A stretch of DNA of 64,000 nucleotides from Glycocaulis abyssi (GCF_041429775.1 NZ_CP163421.1:1364001-1428000); one strand, 5' to 3'; positions 17,697 to 28,973 are shown, counted from the stretch's first letter. Translations and numbers: made by a program. Notes: a model not told the origin generated them from the letters alone.

Positions 17697-17943
17697 AAAA
17701 ATGTGAAACACCAAAGTTGGCTCAGCGCTGTAATGCCAGGGGCCTCGCTACTCTCCGGCCGGAGTGGCGCCCAAATTTACCCGCTCTTAACTATACTAAT
17801 TATTTCAGCAGTTTACCAAAAATAAAGCACGAATTTTTACCGGACTGAAACGCTCCCCGGTGTTTACTCGCATCACGTTCAGGACGGGTCGGGATGGCTT
17901 GGCTCCTGGGCAGCCAGCGAGCTAAACAACAAGGAGTAGTGGG
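17697..17943 (+). promoter_or_regulatory. upstream region of the Flp pilin gene
   Basis: A non-coding, markedly AT-rich stretch (around 17775-17850) ahead of the pilin gene, containing CTTAACTATACTAATT (a lone TTAAC half-site) and several TTTACC/TTTACT runs. An AAGGAG ribosome site stands at the end. A promoter must lie here, but no clear -35/-10 pair could be chosen. Confidence 0.4.
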
Positions 17944-18129
17944 ATGAAAAATCTGGTTTCGCGTTTCTTCAAAGACGAATCGGGCGCAACGGCCATCGAA
18001 TATGGTCTGATCGCCGCCCTTATCGCCGTTGTGATCATCGGTGCTGTTACCACGCTCGGCACGAGCCTGAGCGGAACCTTCGAGACTGTCTCGGGCAGCC
18101 TCGGCGGCGGTGGTGAAGGCGGCGAATAA
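17944..18129 (+). CDS. Flp/Fap-type pilin, orphan
   Basis: A 61-residue class III (Flp/type IVb) pilin precursor. MKNLVSRFFKDESGATAIEYG carries the Flp leader and the expected prepilin cleavage before ATAIEYGLIAALIAVVIIG, where the conserved Glu-Tyr pair and hydrophobic helix form the pilus core; the tail is glycine-rich. Such pilins build tight-adherence pili and need the Cpa/Tad assembly proteins. None of those genes is in this window, so it depends on a cluster elsewhere or is an extra pilin. An AAGGAG ribosome site and a strong terminator make it a self-contained transcription unit. Confidence 0.93.
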   Translation: MKNLVSRFFKDESGATAIEYGLIAALIAVVIIGAVTTLGTSLSGTFETVSGSLGGGGEGGE

Positions 18130-18176
18130 TACAGCGCCTGACTACACGTAAATCCCGACCCAGTGTCGGCTGGATG

Positions 18177-18203
18177 GGCCGCCCCCGCTAGGGGCGGCCT
18201 TTT
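18177..18203 (+). terminator. terminator of the Flp pilin gene
   Basis: Perfect 9-bp stem GGCCGCCCC / GGGGCGGCC, 5-base loop, then TTTT. It separates the pilin gene from mutA. Confidence 0.9.
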
Positions 18204-18273
18204 CAGTTTGGGCACGCGCCTTGTGGAAGCGGGAACTTCCCTCTCGCGCCCTGCCGGTATAGTCACTGGCACC

Positions 18274-20127
18274 ATGACAGATCAGATCACACCGCTCGCT
18301 GACGGATTTGCGCCCGCCACGCCGGATGCGTGGGAGGTGCTCGCGCAAAAGGCACTGGCCGGAAAGTCCATCGACACGCTTGTGCGCCGCACGCGCGACG
18401 ATATTGCACGCGGCCCGCTATATGCGTCCCACAACGCTGCGCAGCTCAATTCCGCCCTGCCGGGGACAACGCCCTTCACGCGCGGCCGCATCCTTGCGCG
18501 CGATACCTATCTGCCCTGGGCGATGCGCCAGGCGCACGACACCCCCGCCCCGCGCGACGCCAATACTGCAATCCTGGCCGATCTGGCCGGCGGTGCGAGC
18601 GAGATCACCCTGCTGATCGACCCGGCAGGGAAATCGGGAATCGCCGCGCGTCATGCAGACGAGCTGGAAGCTACCCTCGCCGATGTGATGCTGGACTTGG
18701 CCCCGGTGCATTTGCGCGCAGGACCATGGGACATCGAGGCGGCGGACCTGCTTCTGGCCGTGCTCAAGACCCGCGACAGTGTAGCCGGGGCCGGTCTGGG
18801 CCTGTCGGCCGCGCTGGGGCAGGAGGCTGGCAAGCGCATCGCGCTGGCCGCCCGCGCCCGCGAAATCTCGCCCGCCATCCGCGCCTTCCGGGCCGATGGC
18901 CGCGCCGTGTTCGAGGCCGGTGGCACCGAGGTGCAGGAACTTGCCTTTGCCGCTGCCAGCGCAGCCGAGGCCATCGAGGCGCTGGTCAATTCAGGCTGGG
19001 AGGCGGGCAACGCCGCCGCCACGATAGAGCTGGAGCTGGCCGCCGATACCGACATCCATCTGACGATTGCCAAGCTGCGCGCCATGCGCCTGATCTGGGC
19101 GCAAATGATGGATGCCTGGGGCGTCAGCGATGACCGCGCTGCGCTTTATCTGCATGCCACCACAGCCGAGCGGGGTCTGTCCGCGATTGACCCGTGGACC
19201 AACCTCATCCGGGCCGCCTGTGCAGGCTTCGCCGCCACGGCGGGCGGTGCGGATGCGCTGACCATTACCCCCATGACGCGCGCTTCGGGCCGTTCCACGC
19301 CGTTTTCGCGCCGTCTTGCGCGTAATCTGCACATATTGCTGGCCGAGGAGAGCCACGCCGGAAAGGTCAATGACCCGGCCGGTGGCAGCTATCTGCACGA
19401 GACGTTGAGCCACAGGCTGGCAGAGGCCGCCTGGAGCGAGATGCAGCGCATCATTGGTCTTGGAGGCGCAAGTGCAGCAATGCGCTCTGACGCCTGGAAA
19501 GCCGACATCGCCAAGGCTGCGGACAGCCTGATGAAACTGGTTTCAACCGGCAAGGAGCCGGTTATCGGCGTCACCGCCTATCCGGATCTCGATCCGCGCG
19601 TACTGAAAGCCGATGACGCGGCCTACAGCCCGCCCTCAGTCTCCGGCTCCGCCTTTGGTGATCAGCCAGTGGATTCCGTTCCCCTGCCCGCGCCCATGCG
19701 CACGGCTGAGCCGTTCGAGCAGGTCCGCGTGAAGGTGGAAGCCGCCGCGCCGGGGCCGGTATTTCTGGCGACGCTTGGCACCCTGCCCGAATTCAACGCC
19801 CGCGCAGGCTTTGCCATCAACCGGCTGGGTGTCGCGGGTCTGCGCGCAACGCCCGCCATGGCCCATGACAGCGCGCAAGCCTGTGTGGACGCCTTCAAAG
19901 ACTCCGGCTCCCCCCTCGCCATAATTTGCGGCAGTGATGAGGCCTATGGCGACCATGCCGCCGAGCTGGCCTCTGCGCTGAAGGCCGCCGGAGCAAACGC
20001 GGTCTGGCTCGCCGGGCGGCGCGACAGCGCATCGGCAGACGCAGCCATAGATCACGCTATCCACATGCGCTCTGACGCGCTGGAGGATGCACGCCTCGCG
20101 GCCCGCGCCATGGGAGTGACGCCATGA
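18274..20127 (+). CDS. mutA: methylmalonyl-CoA mutase small subunit
   Basis: Non-catalytic alpha-chain-like subunit of the heterodimeric adenosylcobalamin-dependent mutase, 617 residues. It shows the mutase TIM-barrel features (TPFTRGRI for substrate-side binding, [23 protein letters not shown]) and a degenerate C-terminal cobalamin-like domain ([21 protein letters not shown]) that lacks the DxHxxG cobalt-ligand motif, as expected for the small subunit. The ATG at 18274 was chosen because the mutase reading begins there; no strong ribosome site precedes it. mutB follows with a 4-base ATGA overlap, implying translational coupling. Confidence 0.93.
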   Translation: MTDQITPLADGFAPATPDAWEVLAQKALAGKSIDTLVRRTRDDIARGPLYASHNAAQLNSALPGTTPFTRGRILARDTYLPWAMRQAHDTPAPRDANTAILADLAGGASEITLLIDPAGKSGIAARHADELEATLADVMLDLAPVHLRAGPWDIEAADLLLAVLKTRDSVAGAGLGLSAALGQEAGKRIALAARAREISPAIRAFRADGRAVFEAGGTEVQELAFAAASAAEAIEALVNSGWEAGNAAATIELELAADTDIHLTIAKLRAMRLIWAQMMDAWGVSDDRAALYLHATTAERGLSAIDPWTNLIRAACAGFAATAGGADALTITPMTRASGRSTPFSRRLARNLHILLAEESHAGKVNDPAGGSYLHETLSHRLAEAAWSEMQRIIGLGGASAAMRSDAWKADIAKAADSLMKLVSTGKEPVIGVTAYPDLDPRVLKADDAAYSPPSVSGSAFGDQPVDSVPLPAPMRTAEPFEQVRVKVEAAAPGPVFLATLGTLPEFNARAGFAINRLGVAGLRATPAMAHDSAQACVDAFKDSGSPLAIICGSDEAYGDHAAELASALKAAGANAVWLAGRRDSASADAAIDHAIHMRSDALEDARLAARAMGVTP

Positions 20128-22265
20128 CCCGCCAGACCCCGCCAGATTTCACGCGCTTGCCTTTCAATCCGCCGCGCGCATCGGCCAAAAGCGCCGGGCG
20201 TCCGGCGGGGTGGAAAAGCCCTGAAGGCATCGAGATTGCGCCCGCTTATGGCCCGCAGGACGCCGCGGCGCTGGATTTCACGGGCGGCCTGCCGGGGCTT
20301 GCCCCTTTCCATCGCGGCCCCTATCCAACCATGTTCGTGCAGCGCCCGTGGACGATCCGCCAGTATGCGGGCTTCTCCACAGCCGAAGACTCCAACGCCT
20401 TCTACCGGCGCAATCTCGCGGCCGGGCAAAAAGGGCTTTCCATCGCCTTCGATCTGGCCACGCATCGCGGCTATGACAGCGATAATCCGCGCGTGATCGG
20501 CGATGTCGGCATGGCGGGCGTGGCGGTCGATTCCATTCTCGACATGCGCCAGCTTTTCGACGGTATTCCGCTCGAAAAGATGAGCGTGTCGATGACGATG
20601 AATGGCGCGGTTCTGCCCGTGCTCGCGCTCTATATCGTGGCGGCAGAGGAACAGGGGGTAAAACCGGCCCAGCTTTCAGGTACGATCCAGAATGACATCC
20701 TGAAAGAGTTCATGGTGCGCAACACCTATATCTACCCACCTGCGCCCTCCATGCGGATCATCTCCGACATCTTCGCCTTCACCTCGAGCGAGATGCCTCG
20801 CTTCAACTCCATCTCCATCTCCGGCTATCACATTCAGGAGGCTGGCGCCCCGGCGGACCTGGAGCTGGCCTACACCATCGCCGATGGCCTTGAATACATC
20901 GCGGCGGGCGTGAAGGCCGGACTGGACGTGGACACATTCGCGCCCCGCCTGTCCTTCTTCTGGGGCATTTCCATGAATTATTACATGGAGGTGGCGAAGT
21001 TGCGCGCCGCGCGCCTGATCTGGGCGAAGCTGGTGAAGGAGCGCTTTGCGCCGAAATCCGACAAGTCATTATCCTTGCGTGCGCACAGCCAGACCTCCGG
21101 CTGGTCGCTGACCGCCCAGGACGTGTTCAACAATGTCGCCCGCACCACCATCGAGGCCATGGCGGCCGTGGACGGCCATACCCAGTCGCTCCATACCAAC
21201 TCGCTGGATGAGGCGTTGGCCCTGCCGACGGACTTCTCCGCGCGCATCGCGCGCAACACCCAGATCGTGCTGGAGAGCGAAGCGCACCTGACCGATGCCA
21301 TCGATCCGTGGGGCGGCAGCTGGTTTGTCGAGCGCCTGACCCATGATCTCGCCGCGCGCGCACTCGCCCATATCGAGGAAATCGACAGCCTCGGCGGCAT
21401 GGCCAAAGCCATCGAGGACGGCACGCCCAAACTGCGCATCGAAGAGGCGGCCGCCAAGACCCAGGCCCGCATCGATTCCGGTCAGCAGACGATTGCGGGC
21501 GTGAACAAGTTCCGCCTGACCGAGCCCGAAGACGTGCCGGTGCTGAAAGTCGACAATGCCGGCGTGCGCCGCCAGCAGCTGGAGAAGCTGAAAAAGCTGA
21601 AAGCCGGCCGGGACGGCGAGAAGGTGGAAGCGGCCCTCAACGCCCTCACCCGCGCAGCAGATGAGAAAAACGGGAATCTGCTGGCGTTGGCGGTCGATGC
21701 TGCCCGCGCCCATGCTACCGTGGGCGAAATTTCCGACGCGCTGGAAAAGGTTTATGGCCGCCACAAGGCTGCTATCCAGTCGATACAGGGGGTGTATTTG
21801 AAAGCCTCGGGCAATGACGAAAAGGTCAAACGCGCGCTGGCCGCCGCCGACGCCTTTGCAGAGGCCGAGGGGCGCCGCCCGCGCATCCTCATCGCGAAAA
21901 TGGGGCAGGACGGCCATGACCGCGGCCAGAAGGTCGTGGCGTCTGCCTTTGCCGATCTGGGCTGGGACGTCGATATCGGCCCGCTCTTCCAGACGCCGGA
22001 GGAAGCCGCCCGCCAGGCCATCGAGAACGATGTCCATGTCGTTGCCGCATCCTCGCTGGCCGCTGGACACCTCACCCTGGTGCCTGCCCTGCGCGATGCG
22101 CTCAAAGACGGCGGGGGCGGTGACAAGCTGATCGTTGTTGGCGGCGTGATCCCGCCTGAAGACGTCCCCACACTGCGCCAGATGGGCGCTGCCGCCGTCT
22201 ATCCGCCGGGCACCGTCATCGCCGACAGCGCGATTGAACTGATCGAGAGGCTGGGTGGGGGGTGA
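20124..22265 (+). CDS. mutB: methylmalonyl-CoA mutase large (catalytic) subunit
   Basis: Interconverts (R)-methylmalonyl-CoA and succinyl-CoA using adenosylcobalamin, the last step of propionyl-CoA assimilation. The 713-residue protein has the substrate barrel ([55 protein letters not shown]) and a C-terminal cobalamin domain with DGHDRG, His598 being the lower cobalt ligand. The start overlaps the mutA stop (ATGA). Its chaperone MeaB is at 2060-3037. Neither propionyl-CoA carboxylase nor methylmalonyl-CoA epimerase is in the window. The coding sequence is intact, and the pair is presumably functional. Confidence 0.97.
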   Translation: MTRQTPPDFTRLPFNPPRASAKSAGRPAGWKSPEGIEIAPAYGPQDAAALDFTGGLPGLAPFHRGPYPTMFVQRPWTIRQYAGFSTAEDSNAFYRRNLAAGQKGLSIAFDLATHRGYDSDNPRVIGDVGMAGVAVDSILDMRQLFDGIPLEKMSVSMTMNGAVLPVLALYIVAAEEQGVKPAQLSGTIQNDILKEFMVRNTYIYPPAPSMRIISDIFAFTSSEMPRFNSISISGYHIQEAGAPADLELAYTIADGLEYIAAGVKAGLDVDTFAPRLSFFWGISMNYYMEVAKLRAARLIWAKLVKERFAPKSDKSLSLRAHSQTSGWSLTAQDVFNNVARTTIEAMAAVDGHTQSLHTNSLDEALALPTDFSARIARNTQIVLESEAHLTDAIDPWGGSWFVERLTHDLAARALAHIEEIDSLGGMAKAIEDGTPKLRIEEAAAKTQARIDSGQQTIAGVNKFRLTEPEDVPVLKVDNAGVRRQQLEKLKKLKAGRDGEKVEAALNALTRAADEKNGNLLALAVDAARAHATVGEISDALEKVYGRHKAAIQSIQGVYLKASGNDEKVKRALAAADAFAEAEGRRPRILIAKMGQDGHDRGQKVVASAFADLGWDVDIGPLFQTPEEAARQAIENDVHVVAASSLAAGHLTLVPALRDALKDGGGGDKLIVVGGVIPPEDVPTLRQMGAAAVYPPGTVIADSAIELIERLGGG

Positions 22266-22274
22266 GTACCCTCA

Positions 22275-22382
22275 GCTGTCATCCTCGGGCCGCTTAGCGG
22301 TCCCGGGAACCCATGCCTGAAGCCTTGCGATTGAACGTCCGTCACAGGCGTGGCTCACCCGCATAAAGCGGGTGATGACAGC
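22275..22382. repeat. 108-bp palindromic element with 9-bp inverted ends
   Basis: Perfect terminal inverted repeats GCTGTCATC (22275-22283) and GATGACAGC (22374-22382) enclose two internal hairpins (CGGGCCGCTTAGCGGTCCCG, and ACCCGC-ataaa-GCGGGT). It fills the gap between the convergent stops of mutB and alaS, looks like a MITE or REP-type element, and has no coding capacity. Confidence 0.7.
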
Positions 22383-22392
22383 GTGAATGGAA

Positions 22393-25056
22393 CTACCCCT
22401 TGCCCGCCAGCACCGCGCGGATAGCCTCCAGGGCCTCCTCGCCCTTGTCGGCATCCGGGCCACCAGCTTGCGCAAAATCTGGCCGTCCACCGCCGCCCTT
22501 GCCGCCAATTGCCGCTGACCCTGCGCGCACCAGCGCCACCGCGTCCGCTGCGCTGCCGGCCAGATCGTCGGTGACGCCCACGGCTATGGCCGCCTTGCCA
22601 TCATTGATACCGACGAAAGCTGCGATGCCCGAGCCCATCTCGGCGCGCGCCGCGTCCACCAGGCTGCGCAATTCCTTGCCGCCGACACCTTCGACGATAC
22701 GCCCGGTGAATTTCAGATTGCCGATGGTTTCCACAGCCGCAGGCGCAGCGCCACCTCCCCCGCCCATGGCGAGCTTCGTTTTGGCGTCACTGAGTTCCTT
22801 TTCCAGCTTGCGCCGTTCATCGACCAGCGCAGCCAGGCGCTTTTCCAGCTCCGAAACCGGGACTTTGAGCGTATCGGCAGCGGCTTTCGCGATACCGGCC
22901 TGCTGTTCCAGATATTCGCGCGCGGCCTCGCCGGTGAGCGCCTCGACGCGGCGCACGCCCGCCGACACGGCGCTTTCACCGACAATCTTGAACAGGGCGA
23001 TATCGCCTGTACGGCGCACATGGGTACCGCCGCACAGCTCTACCGAATAGGCCTTGTCCGGCTCGCCCGGCTTCTGGCCGATGGTGAGCACGCGGACGCG
23101 GTCGCCATACTTCTCGCCAAACAGGGCGAGCGCGCCCTTGGCGATGGCCTCATCGGGCGTGGATTCGCTGGTCTCGGTCTCGTCATTCTGGCGCACGACC
23201 GCGTTCACCTCCGCCTCGATGGCGGCTATATCAGAAGGCGAAAGCGCGCGGCCGTGGGAGAAATCAAAGCGCAGCCGGTCGGGGCCCACATAGGAGCCTT
23301 TCTGCGCGACATGCGGGCCGAGCACGTTGCGCAGGGCCGAGTGCATGAGGTGGGTCGCCGAGTGGTTGGAACGCGTACGGTCACGCCGCTGCGCATCCAC
23401 CAGTAGTTCAGCTTCATCGCCTGTCTTGATGGCGCCGCCTTCCAGCGCGCCGATATGGGCAAACACATCGCCCGCGCGCTTCTTCACGTCCTCAACGACG
23501 AAGCGCGCGCCGCCGGCAAAGCGGATTTCGCCGGTATCACCGACCTGGCCGCCGGATTCGGCGTAGAAGGGCGTACGGTCGAACACCAGCTCGGCGCGGG
23601 AGCCGTCAGTGAGGCTTTCCTGCATGCCGCCATCGGCCACAATCGCCTTGATCGCGCCTTTGGCCGACAGCTCGCTATAGCCAAGGAATTGCGTGGAGCC
23701 TGTGACATCGCGCACGGCAAACCACACCGCATCGCCCGCGGCATCGCCTGATCCTTGCCAGTGGGCGCGCGCCTCGGCGCGCTGGCGCTCCATGGCGGTG
23801 TTGAACCCCGCCTCGTCAACCGACAGGCCCTTGGCCCGCAGGGCATCCTGCGTGAGATCCAGCGGGAAACCATACGTGTCATAAAGCTTGAAGGCCGTTT
23901 CGCCGGGCAAAGCCGCGCCTTCAGGAAGCTGCTCGATCGCCTCTTCCAGCAGGGTAAGGCCACGGCCCAGCGTGCGCTGGAAACGCTCCTCCTCGCCGCG
24001 CAGCGTCTCCTCGATAACGGGCAGCGCGCGGTTCAGCTCCGGGAAGGCATCGCCCATCTCGGCTGCCAGCACCGGCGCCAGCGTGTAGATGACCGGCTCG
24101 GTTGCGCCCAGAATATGCGCATGACGCATGGCGCGGCGCATGATCCGGCGCAGCACATAGCCCCGCCCCTCATTGGACGGCGTCACCCCATCGGCAATCA
24201 GGAAGCTGGTAGCGCGCAAATGATCAGCAATGACGCGGTGGCTGGCCAGCGCATCGCCTTGCGCCTTCACTTTGAGCGCCTCTTCGCCGGCCGCGATCAG
24301 GTTCGCGAACAGGTCTATCTCGTAATTATTGTGCTTGCCCTGCAGCACGGCCGCCACCCGCTCCAGCCCCATGCCGGTATCGATGGACGGCTTGGGCAGC
24401 GCGCGGCGCGAGCCATCGGCCTGCTGGTCGAACTGCATGAAGACGAGATTCCAGATCTCGATGAAGCGGTCACCATCCTCGTCCGCACTACCCGGAGGGC
24501 CACCGGGGATATGTTCGCCATGGTCGAAGAATATCTCCGAGCAGGGCCCGCACGGACCGGTATCGCCCATCATCCAGAAATTGTCCGATGTGGCGATGCG
24601 GATGATCCGCTCTTCGGGGAGGCCGGCGATCTTCTTCCACAACGCTGCCGCATCATCATCATCGGCATAAACCGTGACCAGCAGCCTGTCCTTGGGCAGG
24701 GCAAAATCCTTCGTCACCAGCGTCCAGGCATGGTGGATCGCCTCTTCCTTGAAATAGTCGCCGAAGGAGAAATTCCCCAGCATTTCAAAGAAGGTGTGGT
24801 GGCGTGCCGTATAGCCGACATTATCTAGGTCATTATGCTTGCCGCCCGCACGGACGCATTTCTGCGAGGAGACCGCACGCGGATTGGCCCGCTTCTCAGC
24901 GCCCGTGAACACGTTCTTGAACTGGACCATGCCCGCATTGGTGAAAAGCAGGGTCGGGTCATCTTTCGGCACGAGCGGGCTGGAGGCCACCACTTCGTGG
25001 TCGTTCCCTTCGAAATAGCCAAGGAACTGGGCACGTATGTCGCGCAAGCGCGTCAT
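22393..25056 (-). CDS. alaS: alanine-tRNA ligase
   Basis: Charges tRNA-Ala and edits mischarged Ser/Gly. The 887-residue protein begins with the class II catalytic domain ([48 protein letters not shown]), continues with the editing domain ([12 protein letters not shown], and [11 protein letters not shown] giving the zinc-binding His/Cys set), and ends with a coiled coil and the C-Ala glycine-rich domain ([13 protein letters not shown]). A GGAGA ribosome site precedes the ATG at 25056. It lies 113 bases downstream of recA on the same strand, an order common in alphaproteobacteria. Confidence 0.98.
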   Translation of the reverse strand: MTRLRDIRAQFLGYFEGNDHEVVASSPLVPKDDPTLLFTNAGMVQFKNVFTGAEKRANPRAVSSQKCVRAGGKHNDLDNVGYTARHHTFFEMLGNFSFGDYFKEEAIHHAWTLVTKDFALPKDRLLVTVYADDDDAAALWKKIAGLPEERIIRIATSDNFWMMGDTGPCGPCSEIFFDHGEHIPGGPPGSADEDGDRFIEIWNLVFMQFDQQADGSRRALPKPSIDTGMGLERVAAVLQGKHNNYEIDLFANLIAAGEEALKVKAQGDALASHRVIADHLRATSFLIADGVTPSNEGRGYVLRRIMRRAMRHAHILGATEPVIYTLAPVLAAEMGDAFPELNRALPVIEETLRGEEERFQRTLGRGLTLLEEAIEQLPEGAALPGETAFKLYDTYGFPLDLTQDALRAKGLSVDEAGFNTAMERQRAEARAHWQGSGDAAGDAVWFAVRDVTGSTQFLGYSELSAKGAIKAIVADGGMQESLTDGSRAELVFDRTPFYAESGGQVGDTGEIRFAGGARFVVEDVKKRAGDVFAHIGALEGGAIKTGDEAELLVDAQRRDRTRSNHSATHLMHSALRNVLGPHVAQKGSYVGPDRLRFDFSHGRALSPSDIAAIEAEVNAVVRQNDETETSESTPDEAIAKGALALFGEKYGDRVRVLTIGQKPGEPDKAYSVELCGGTHVRRTGDIALFKIVGESAVSAGVRRVEALTGEAAREYLEQQAGIAKAAADTLKVPVSELEKRLAALVDERRKLEKELSDAKTKLAMGGGGGAAPAAVETIGNLKFTGRIVEGVGGKELRSLVDAARAEMGSGIAAFVGINDGKAAIAVGVTDDLAGSAADAVALVRAGSAAIGGKGGGGRPDFAQAGGPDADKGEEALEAIRAVLAGKG

Positions 25057-25169
25057 GGCGGTCTCCGCTTATCTGAAAATATCACTTTCCGTTGCGCACA
25101 TATACGAACGGGCGCCCGGCTTAGCCAAGCGCCCGCTGCAATGCAATGCGTCCAGGACTGCTGTGAAAC

Positions 25170-26258
25170 CTATCCGGCCGCCTCCGCCGCATCGTCCAGA
25201 TCGTCATCCTCGCCCGGACCGACGAGCATTTCCTCGGCGATAAGGCCCGCATTGGCGCGGATCTGGTTCTCGATCTTTTCGGATATCTCGGGATTATCGA
25301 GCAGGAATTTGCGGGCATTCTCACGGCCCTGACCGATCCGCTCGGAGTCGTGCGAGTACCATGAACCCGACTTCTCGATGATCCCGGCTTTCACGCCCAG
25401 ATCAATCACCTCGCCCATGCGCGAAATGCCTTCACCATAGAGGATGTCGAACTCCACCTCGCGGAAGGGCGGTGCCACCTTGTTCTTGACCACTTTCACG
25501 CGCGTCTGGTTACCGATCACCTCGTCGCGATCCTTGATGGCGCCGATCCGGCGGATATCGAGACGGACCGAGGAGTAGAATTTCAGGGCATTGCCGCCGG
25601 TCGTCGTTTCCGGGTTGCCGAACATCACACCGATCTTCATGCGGATCTGGTTGATGAAGATGACGAGGCAATTGGACTTCGAGATAGACCCTGTCAGCTT
25701 GCGCAGCGCCTGACTCATCAGACGCGCCTGCAGGCCCGGCAGGCTGTCACCCATATCGCCTTCCAGCTCGGCACGCGGCGTGAGGGCAGCAACGGAGTCG
25801 ATCACAAGCACATCAATGGCACCGGAGCGCACCAGCGTGTCGGTGATTTCCAGTGACTGCTCTCCGGTATCGGGCTGGGAGACCAGAAGCTCGCCCACGT
25901 CCACGCCAAGCTTGCGGGCATAGACCGGGTCCAGCGCATGTTCCGCGTCAACGAACGCACACACGCCGCCACGCTTTTGTGCCTCGGCAATGCAGTGCAG
26001 CGCCAGCGTGGTTTTGCCGGAGCTCTCCGGCCCGTAAATCTCCACGATACGCCCCTTGGGCAGGCCGCCCACACCCAACGCGATGTCCAGCCCCAGCGAG
26101 CCGGTGGATACCGCCTCGATATTCTGGTTCGGGCGGGCGCCGAGCTTCATCACGGAGCCCTTGCCGAACTGCCGGTCGATCTGCGTGAGTGCGGCTTCAA
26201 GAGCCTTGGACTTGTCCATATCGGTGTCTTTCACCAGTCGGATTGCGGAAGATGCCAT
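25170..26258 (-). CDS. recA: recombinase RecA
   Basis: DNA strand-exchange protein and co-protease for LexA cleavage. 362 residues with Walker A GPESSGKT (76-83), VDAEHALDP, Walker [10 protein letters not shown], loop L2 region [18 protein letters not shown], and an acidic C-terminal tail ([14 protein letters not shown]). The start at 26258 matches the N-terminal helix of alphaproteobacterial RecA ([22 protein letters not shown] after a short variable lead); an inner ATG at 26219 is possible. A LexA box lies about 80 bases upstream of the start. Confidence 0.98.
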   Translation of the reverse strand: MASSAIRLVKDTDMDKSKALEAALTQIDRQFGKGSVMKLGARPNQNIEAVSTGSLGLDIALGVGGLPKGRIVEIYGPESSGKTTLALHCIAEAQKRGGVCAFVDAEHALDPVYARKLGVDVGELLVSQPDTGEQSLEITDTLVRSGAIDVLVIDSVAALTPRAELEGDMGDSLPGLQARLMSQALRKLTGSISKSNCLVIFINQIRMKIGVMFGNPETTTGGNALKFYSSVRLDIRRIGAIKDRDEVIGNQTRVKVVKNKVAPPFREVEFDILYGEGISRMGEVIDLGVKAGIIEKSGSWYSHDSERIGQGRENARKFLLDNPEISEKIENQIRANAGLIAEEMLVGPGEDDDLDDAAEAAG

Positions 26259-26339
26259 CGGTTCGGTTCCCTTATTTCACGCATCGCCCGGATCGGCAAT
26301 TGCGCTGCGTTGGGGGAATCTGTACCGGATTTGTTCACG

Positions 26340-26354
26340 GAACACAAGAGGAAC
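26340..26354 (-). promoter_or_regulatory. LexA (SOS) box upstream of recA
   Basis: On the minus strand it reads GTTC-CTCTTGT-GTTC, an exact match to the alphaproteobacterial LexA operator GTTC-N7-GTTC, 82 bases before the recA start. Confidence 0.9.
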
Positions 26355-26390
26355 ATTTTGGCGGCCCAGTGCGGCCGCCGGTTATCCTGT

Positions 26391-28973
26391 TTAACGCCCC
26401 AGCTCGTCCTTCACCCTCTGGGCCAGCGCCTCGAGGCTGAAGGGCTTGGGCAGGAAGGATATATCGAGATCGGCCGAGAGCGTATGGGAGAAATGTTCTT
26501 CGGCATAGCCGGAGATGAAGATCACCCGGGCATTGCCGAGATGGTCCGCAGCGGCCTTGAGAAGTCCGGGGCCATCAAGCCCCGGCATCACGACATCAGA
26601 TATGATCAGGTCGAATTCGCCCGGACGCTCTTCGAGAATTTCCAGCGCTTCCTCGCCATCCTCGGCCTGTTCCACCTCGTAGCCACGCTTTTTCAGGGTC
26701 GCAGCGGTGATGGTGCGTACCGGCGCTTCATCCTCAACCAGCAGGATGCGCCCGCGTCCGGCGAGGTCAGCAGGCTTGCGCTGAACCGGCACTTCGGCCT
26801 TGCGGGCCTCGGTCTTGGCAATTTCCTCGGCATCTGGCGTGTGGCCGGGCAGGTAGATCGAGAATGTGGTGCCCGCCCCCTGCTTTGACCGCGCGAACAG
26901 GAAACCGCCAGATTGCTTTACGATGCCATACACGGTGGCGAGGCCAAGCCCTGTGCCCTTGCCCGGCTCCTTCGTCGTGAAGAATGGCTCGAATATCTTG
27001 GCCAGCGTATCCTCATCCATGCCCGAACCTTCGTCGGTAACGTGGATTGCGGCCCAGGGGCCCTCCTTGGCGTCGGGTGCCCCGGCGGACCGGACCGCCG
27101 CGGCATCCACCGCCTCGGTAGATATGGTCAGCGTGCCCCGGCCTTTGGAGGCCATCGCATCGCGCGCATTGGTGGCAAGGTTCATCAGCGCGTTTGCCAG
27201 CTCGTCCTTGTCGATGCGCACCAGCGGCACGTCGCGGCCGTGGCGCACTTCCACGCGCATCCATTCTTCCACGCTCTGGCGCACCAGATGCACGGTGTCT
27301 GCCAGCGTTTCGGTCAGGTCCACCGTTTCGACGCGCAGGGTCTGCTTGCGGGCGAAGGCAAGCAAGTGCTTGATGCGCCCGGCAGCCTGCGCGACCACCC
27401 CATTAATGTTCTGAAGATCAGGATAGGTCGGGTCGCCGACCGGATGGCGCAGCAGGAGGTTGTCGGTATTGAGCCGGATCGCGGTCAGGAAATTGTTGAA
27501 ATCGTGCGCGACGCGCGCCACCAGCTCGCCAACGGCTTTCAGCTTCTGCGCCTGTGCATACTGGCCTTCCAGCTCGCGCAGCGCGGTAATGTCCACCACA
27601 TAGGCGGCCCGCTTGCCGGAGCGCGCAGGCGACAGGAAGAGGTGCACATCGCGCACGCCGCCTGAAGATTTCAGCTTGAGGGCCACCGGCTCGCTCCGCC
27701 CGGACATGGCGGTGGCAAAGGCGGCATCGGCGCTGTCGCCATGGCTCCAGTCGAACAGGGCTTCAAACGCCACGCCCGGCAGGGCCGCCCCGCCCGACAG
27801 CTGAACCAGCGCCGGATTGGCATCCTCGATGATCGAGCTGGTGGGGTCTGCCCCGTCCAGGCGGGCCACGCCGAATGGCGCGCTGGCAAACATGTCGTCG
27901 AACGTGCGGCCTGTACGCCCGCCCGTGTGCTGGGCGATCATCTGGGCGACGCCAGGCGGCGTGCCCGCAGCCGTCAGCCCGTAAACCACGGCGCGCGCCC
28001 GCGCAGGCCGCCCCTCATCCCATTCGACCGCCAGCGTGATCGGGCTTTCAACACCCTCCCGGGCGAGAAGGCGCGCATCAAGGCGCACCACGCCCTTCTC
28101 GCTACGGGTCTTCAGGAAGCCCTTGGCCATGTCACCGGCCAGGAAATCCTTCACCTTCAATGCCTGCCCTTCCGGCACGTCAAGCCAGGCGCGCAAGGTA
28201 GCATTTGCGGCCAGCACACGGCCCTCACCATCGGCCAGGAACAGTCCCACCGGCGCATGTTCGGCCCAGTCCGGCGTGCCGGCTTCAGCTTCCAGCGTGT
28301 CGCCCGCCCGCACTTCGGCAAACCGCCACAGGGCGCCGCCCTGGGGAACGGGGTCCACACATACGCTGTACACACCGCCCCCGGACTCGCCCAGCGCCGT
28401 AAGGGTTTCACGCGCCGCCTCGCCTGATGCGGCTGCGCGTGACAGACGATAGAGCGCCCCGCCCGAACTGCCCGGCCAGAGACGGTCCGGCGCCGGCAGG
28501 GCAATGCCCGCCGTCAGCGGCATCACCGTCTTTGCCAGCTTGCGGTAGGCACCATTCGCCCAGACCGCGCGGCCGCGCGCATCGGTGATGAGTATCGGCT
28601 CGCCCGCCGCGTCAATGGCGGCGCTGACCAGCGCGTCGGCTTTGGGTCTCACTGCCGGTTCGATGCGAAGCGAACGCGCAGCGCTCTCTCCGGCAGCCAG
28701 CGCAAACATCAGGATGAACGCCACAAAGGCTATGCCCGACAGCAGCACAAATCCGTGCCAGCCGGCCGTGGAGGCGGCTATCAGCGAGAAGCCCGCCGCA
28801 CCCAGCGCCAGCAGGCCTGATATCCAGAACACCGTACGCGCCAGCAGCGTGATCCGGCTCTGACGCTCTTTGGGAAGCGACTGCTCACGCACCGAAACAG
28901 GCTCGCGCCGGGCTTTTTCGGCCTTCGGATTTGCCTTGGCGGCCTTGTCGGTACGGGCGGGGGCGTCAGTCAT
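26391..28973 (-). CDS. cckA: hybrid sensor histidine kinase CckA
   Basis: Membrane-bound cell-cycle kinase/phosphatase that feeds phosphate through ChpT to CtrA and CpdR. Order of parts in 860 residues: basic cytoplasmic lead, two membrane helices (about 50-95), PAS-type sensor region, dimerisation/phospho-acceptor helix (AHDFNNFLTAIRLNTDN; His490), ATPase domain (NLATNARDAM, DEGSGMDEDTLAKIFEPFF, GTGLGLATVYGIV), and a C-terminal receiver with Asp793 in ISDVVMPG. HDFNN is the CckA signature. ATG 28973 is preferred over GTG 28976 because of the spacing to CGGAG. It is longer than the 691-residue Caulobacter protein, the extra length lying in the sensor part. It stands upstream of recA. Confidence 0.93.
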   Translation of the reverse strand: MTDAPARTDKAAKANPKAEKARREPVSVREQSLPKERQSRITLLARTVFWISGLLALGAAGFSLIAASTAGWHGFVLLSGIAFVAFILMFALAAGESAARSLRIEPAVRPKADALVSAAIDAAGEPILITDARGRAVWANGAYRKLAKTVMPLTAGIALPAPDRLWPGSSGGALYRLSRAAASGEAARETLTALGESGGGVYSVCVDPVPQGGALWRFAEVRAGDTLEAEAGTPDWAEHAPVGLFLADGEGRVLAANATLRAWLDVPEGQALKVKDFLAGDMAKGFLKTRSEKGVVRLDARLLAREGVESPITLAVEWDEGRPARARAVVYGLTAAGTPPGVAQMIAQHTGGRTGRTFDDMFASAPFGVARLDGADPTSSIIEDANPALVQLSGGAALPGVAFEALFDWSHGDSADAAFATAMSGRSEPVALKLKSSGGVRDVHLFLSPARSGKRAAYVVDITALRELEGQYAQAQKLKAVGELVARVAHDFNNFLTAIRLNTDNLLLRHPVGDPTYPDLQNINGVVAQAAGRIKHLLAFARKQTLRVETVDLTETLADTVHLVRQSVEEWMRVEVRHGRDVPLVRIDKDELANALMNLATNARDAMASKGRGTLTISTEAVDAAAVRSAGAPDAKEGPWAAIHVTDEGSGMDEDTLAKIFEPFFTTKEPGKGTGLGLATVYGIVKQSGGFLFARSKQGAGTTFSIYLPGHTPDAEEIAKTEARKAEVPVQRKPADLAGRGRILLVEDEAPVRTITAATLKKRGYEVEQAEDGEEALEILEERPGEFDLIISDVVMPGLDGPGLLKAAADHLGNARVIFISGYAEEHFSHTLSADLDISFLPKPFSLEALAQRVKDELGR

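Noticed and set aside
18130-18273. Cobalamin riboswitch ahead of mutA
   Set aside because: The gap holds the pilin terminator and little else; no B12-box sequence was seen.
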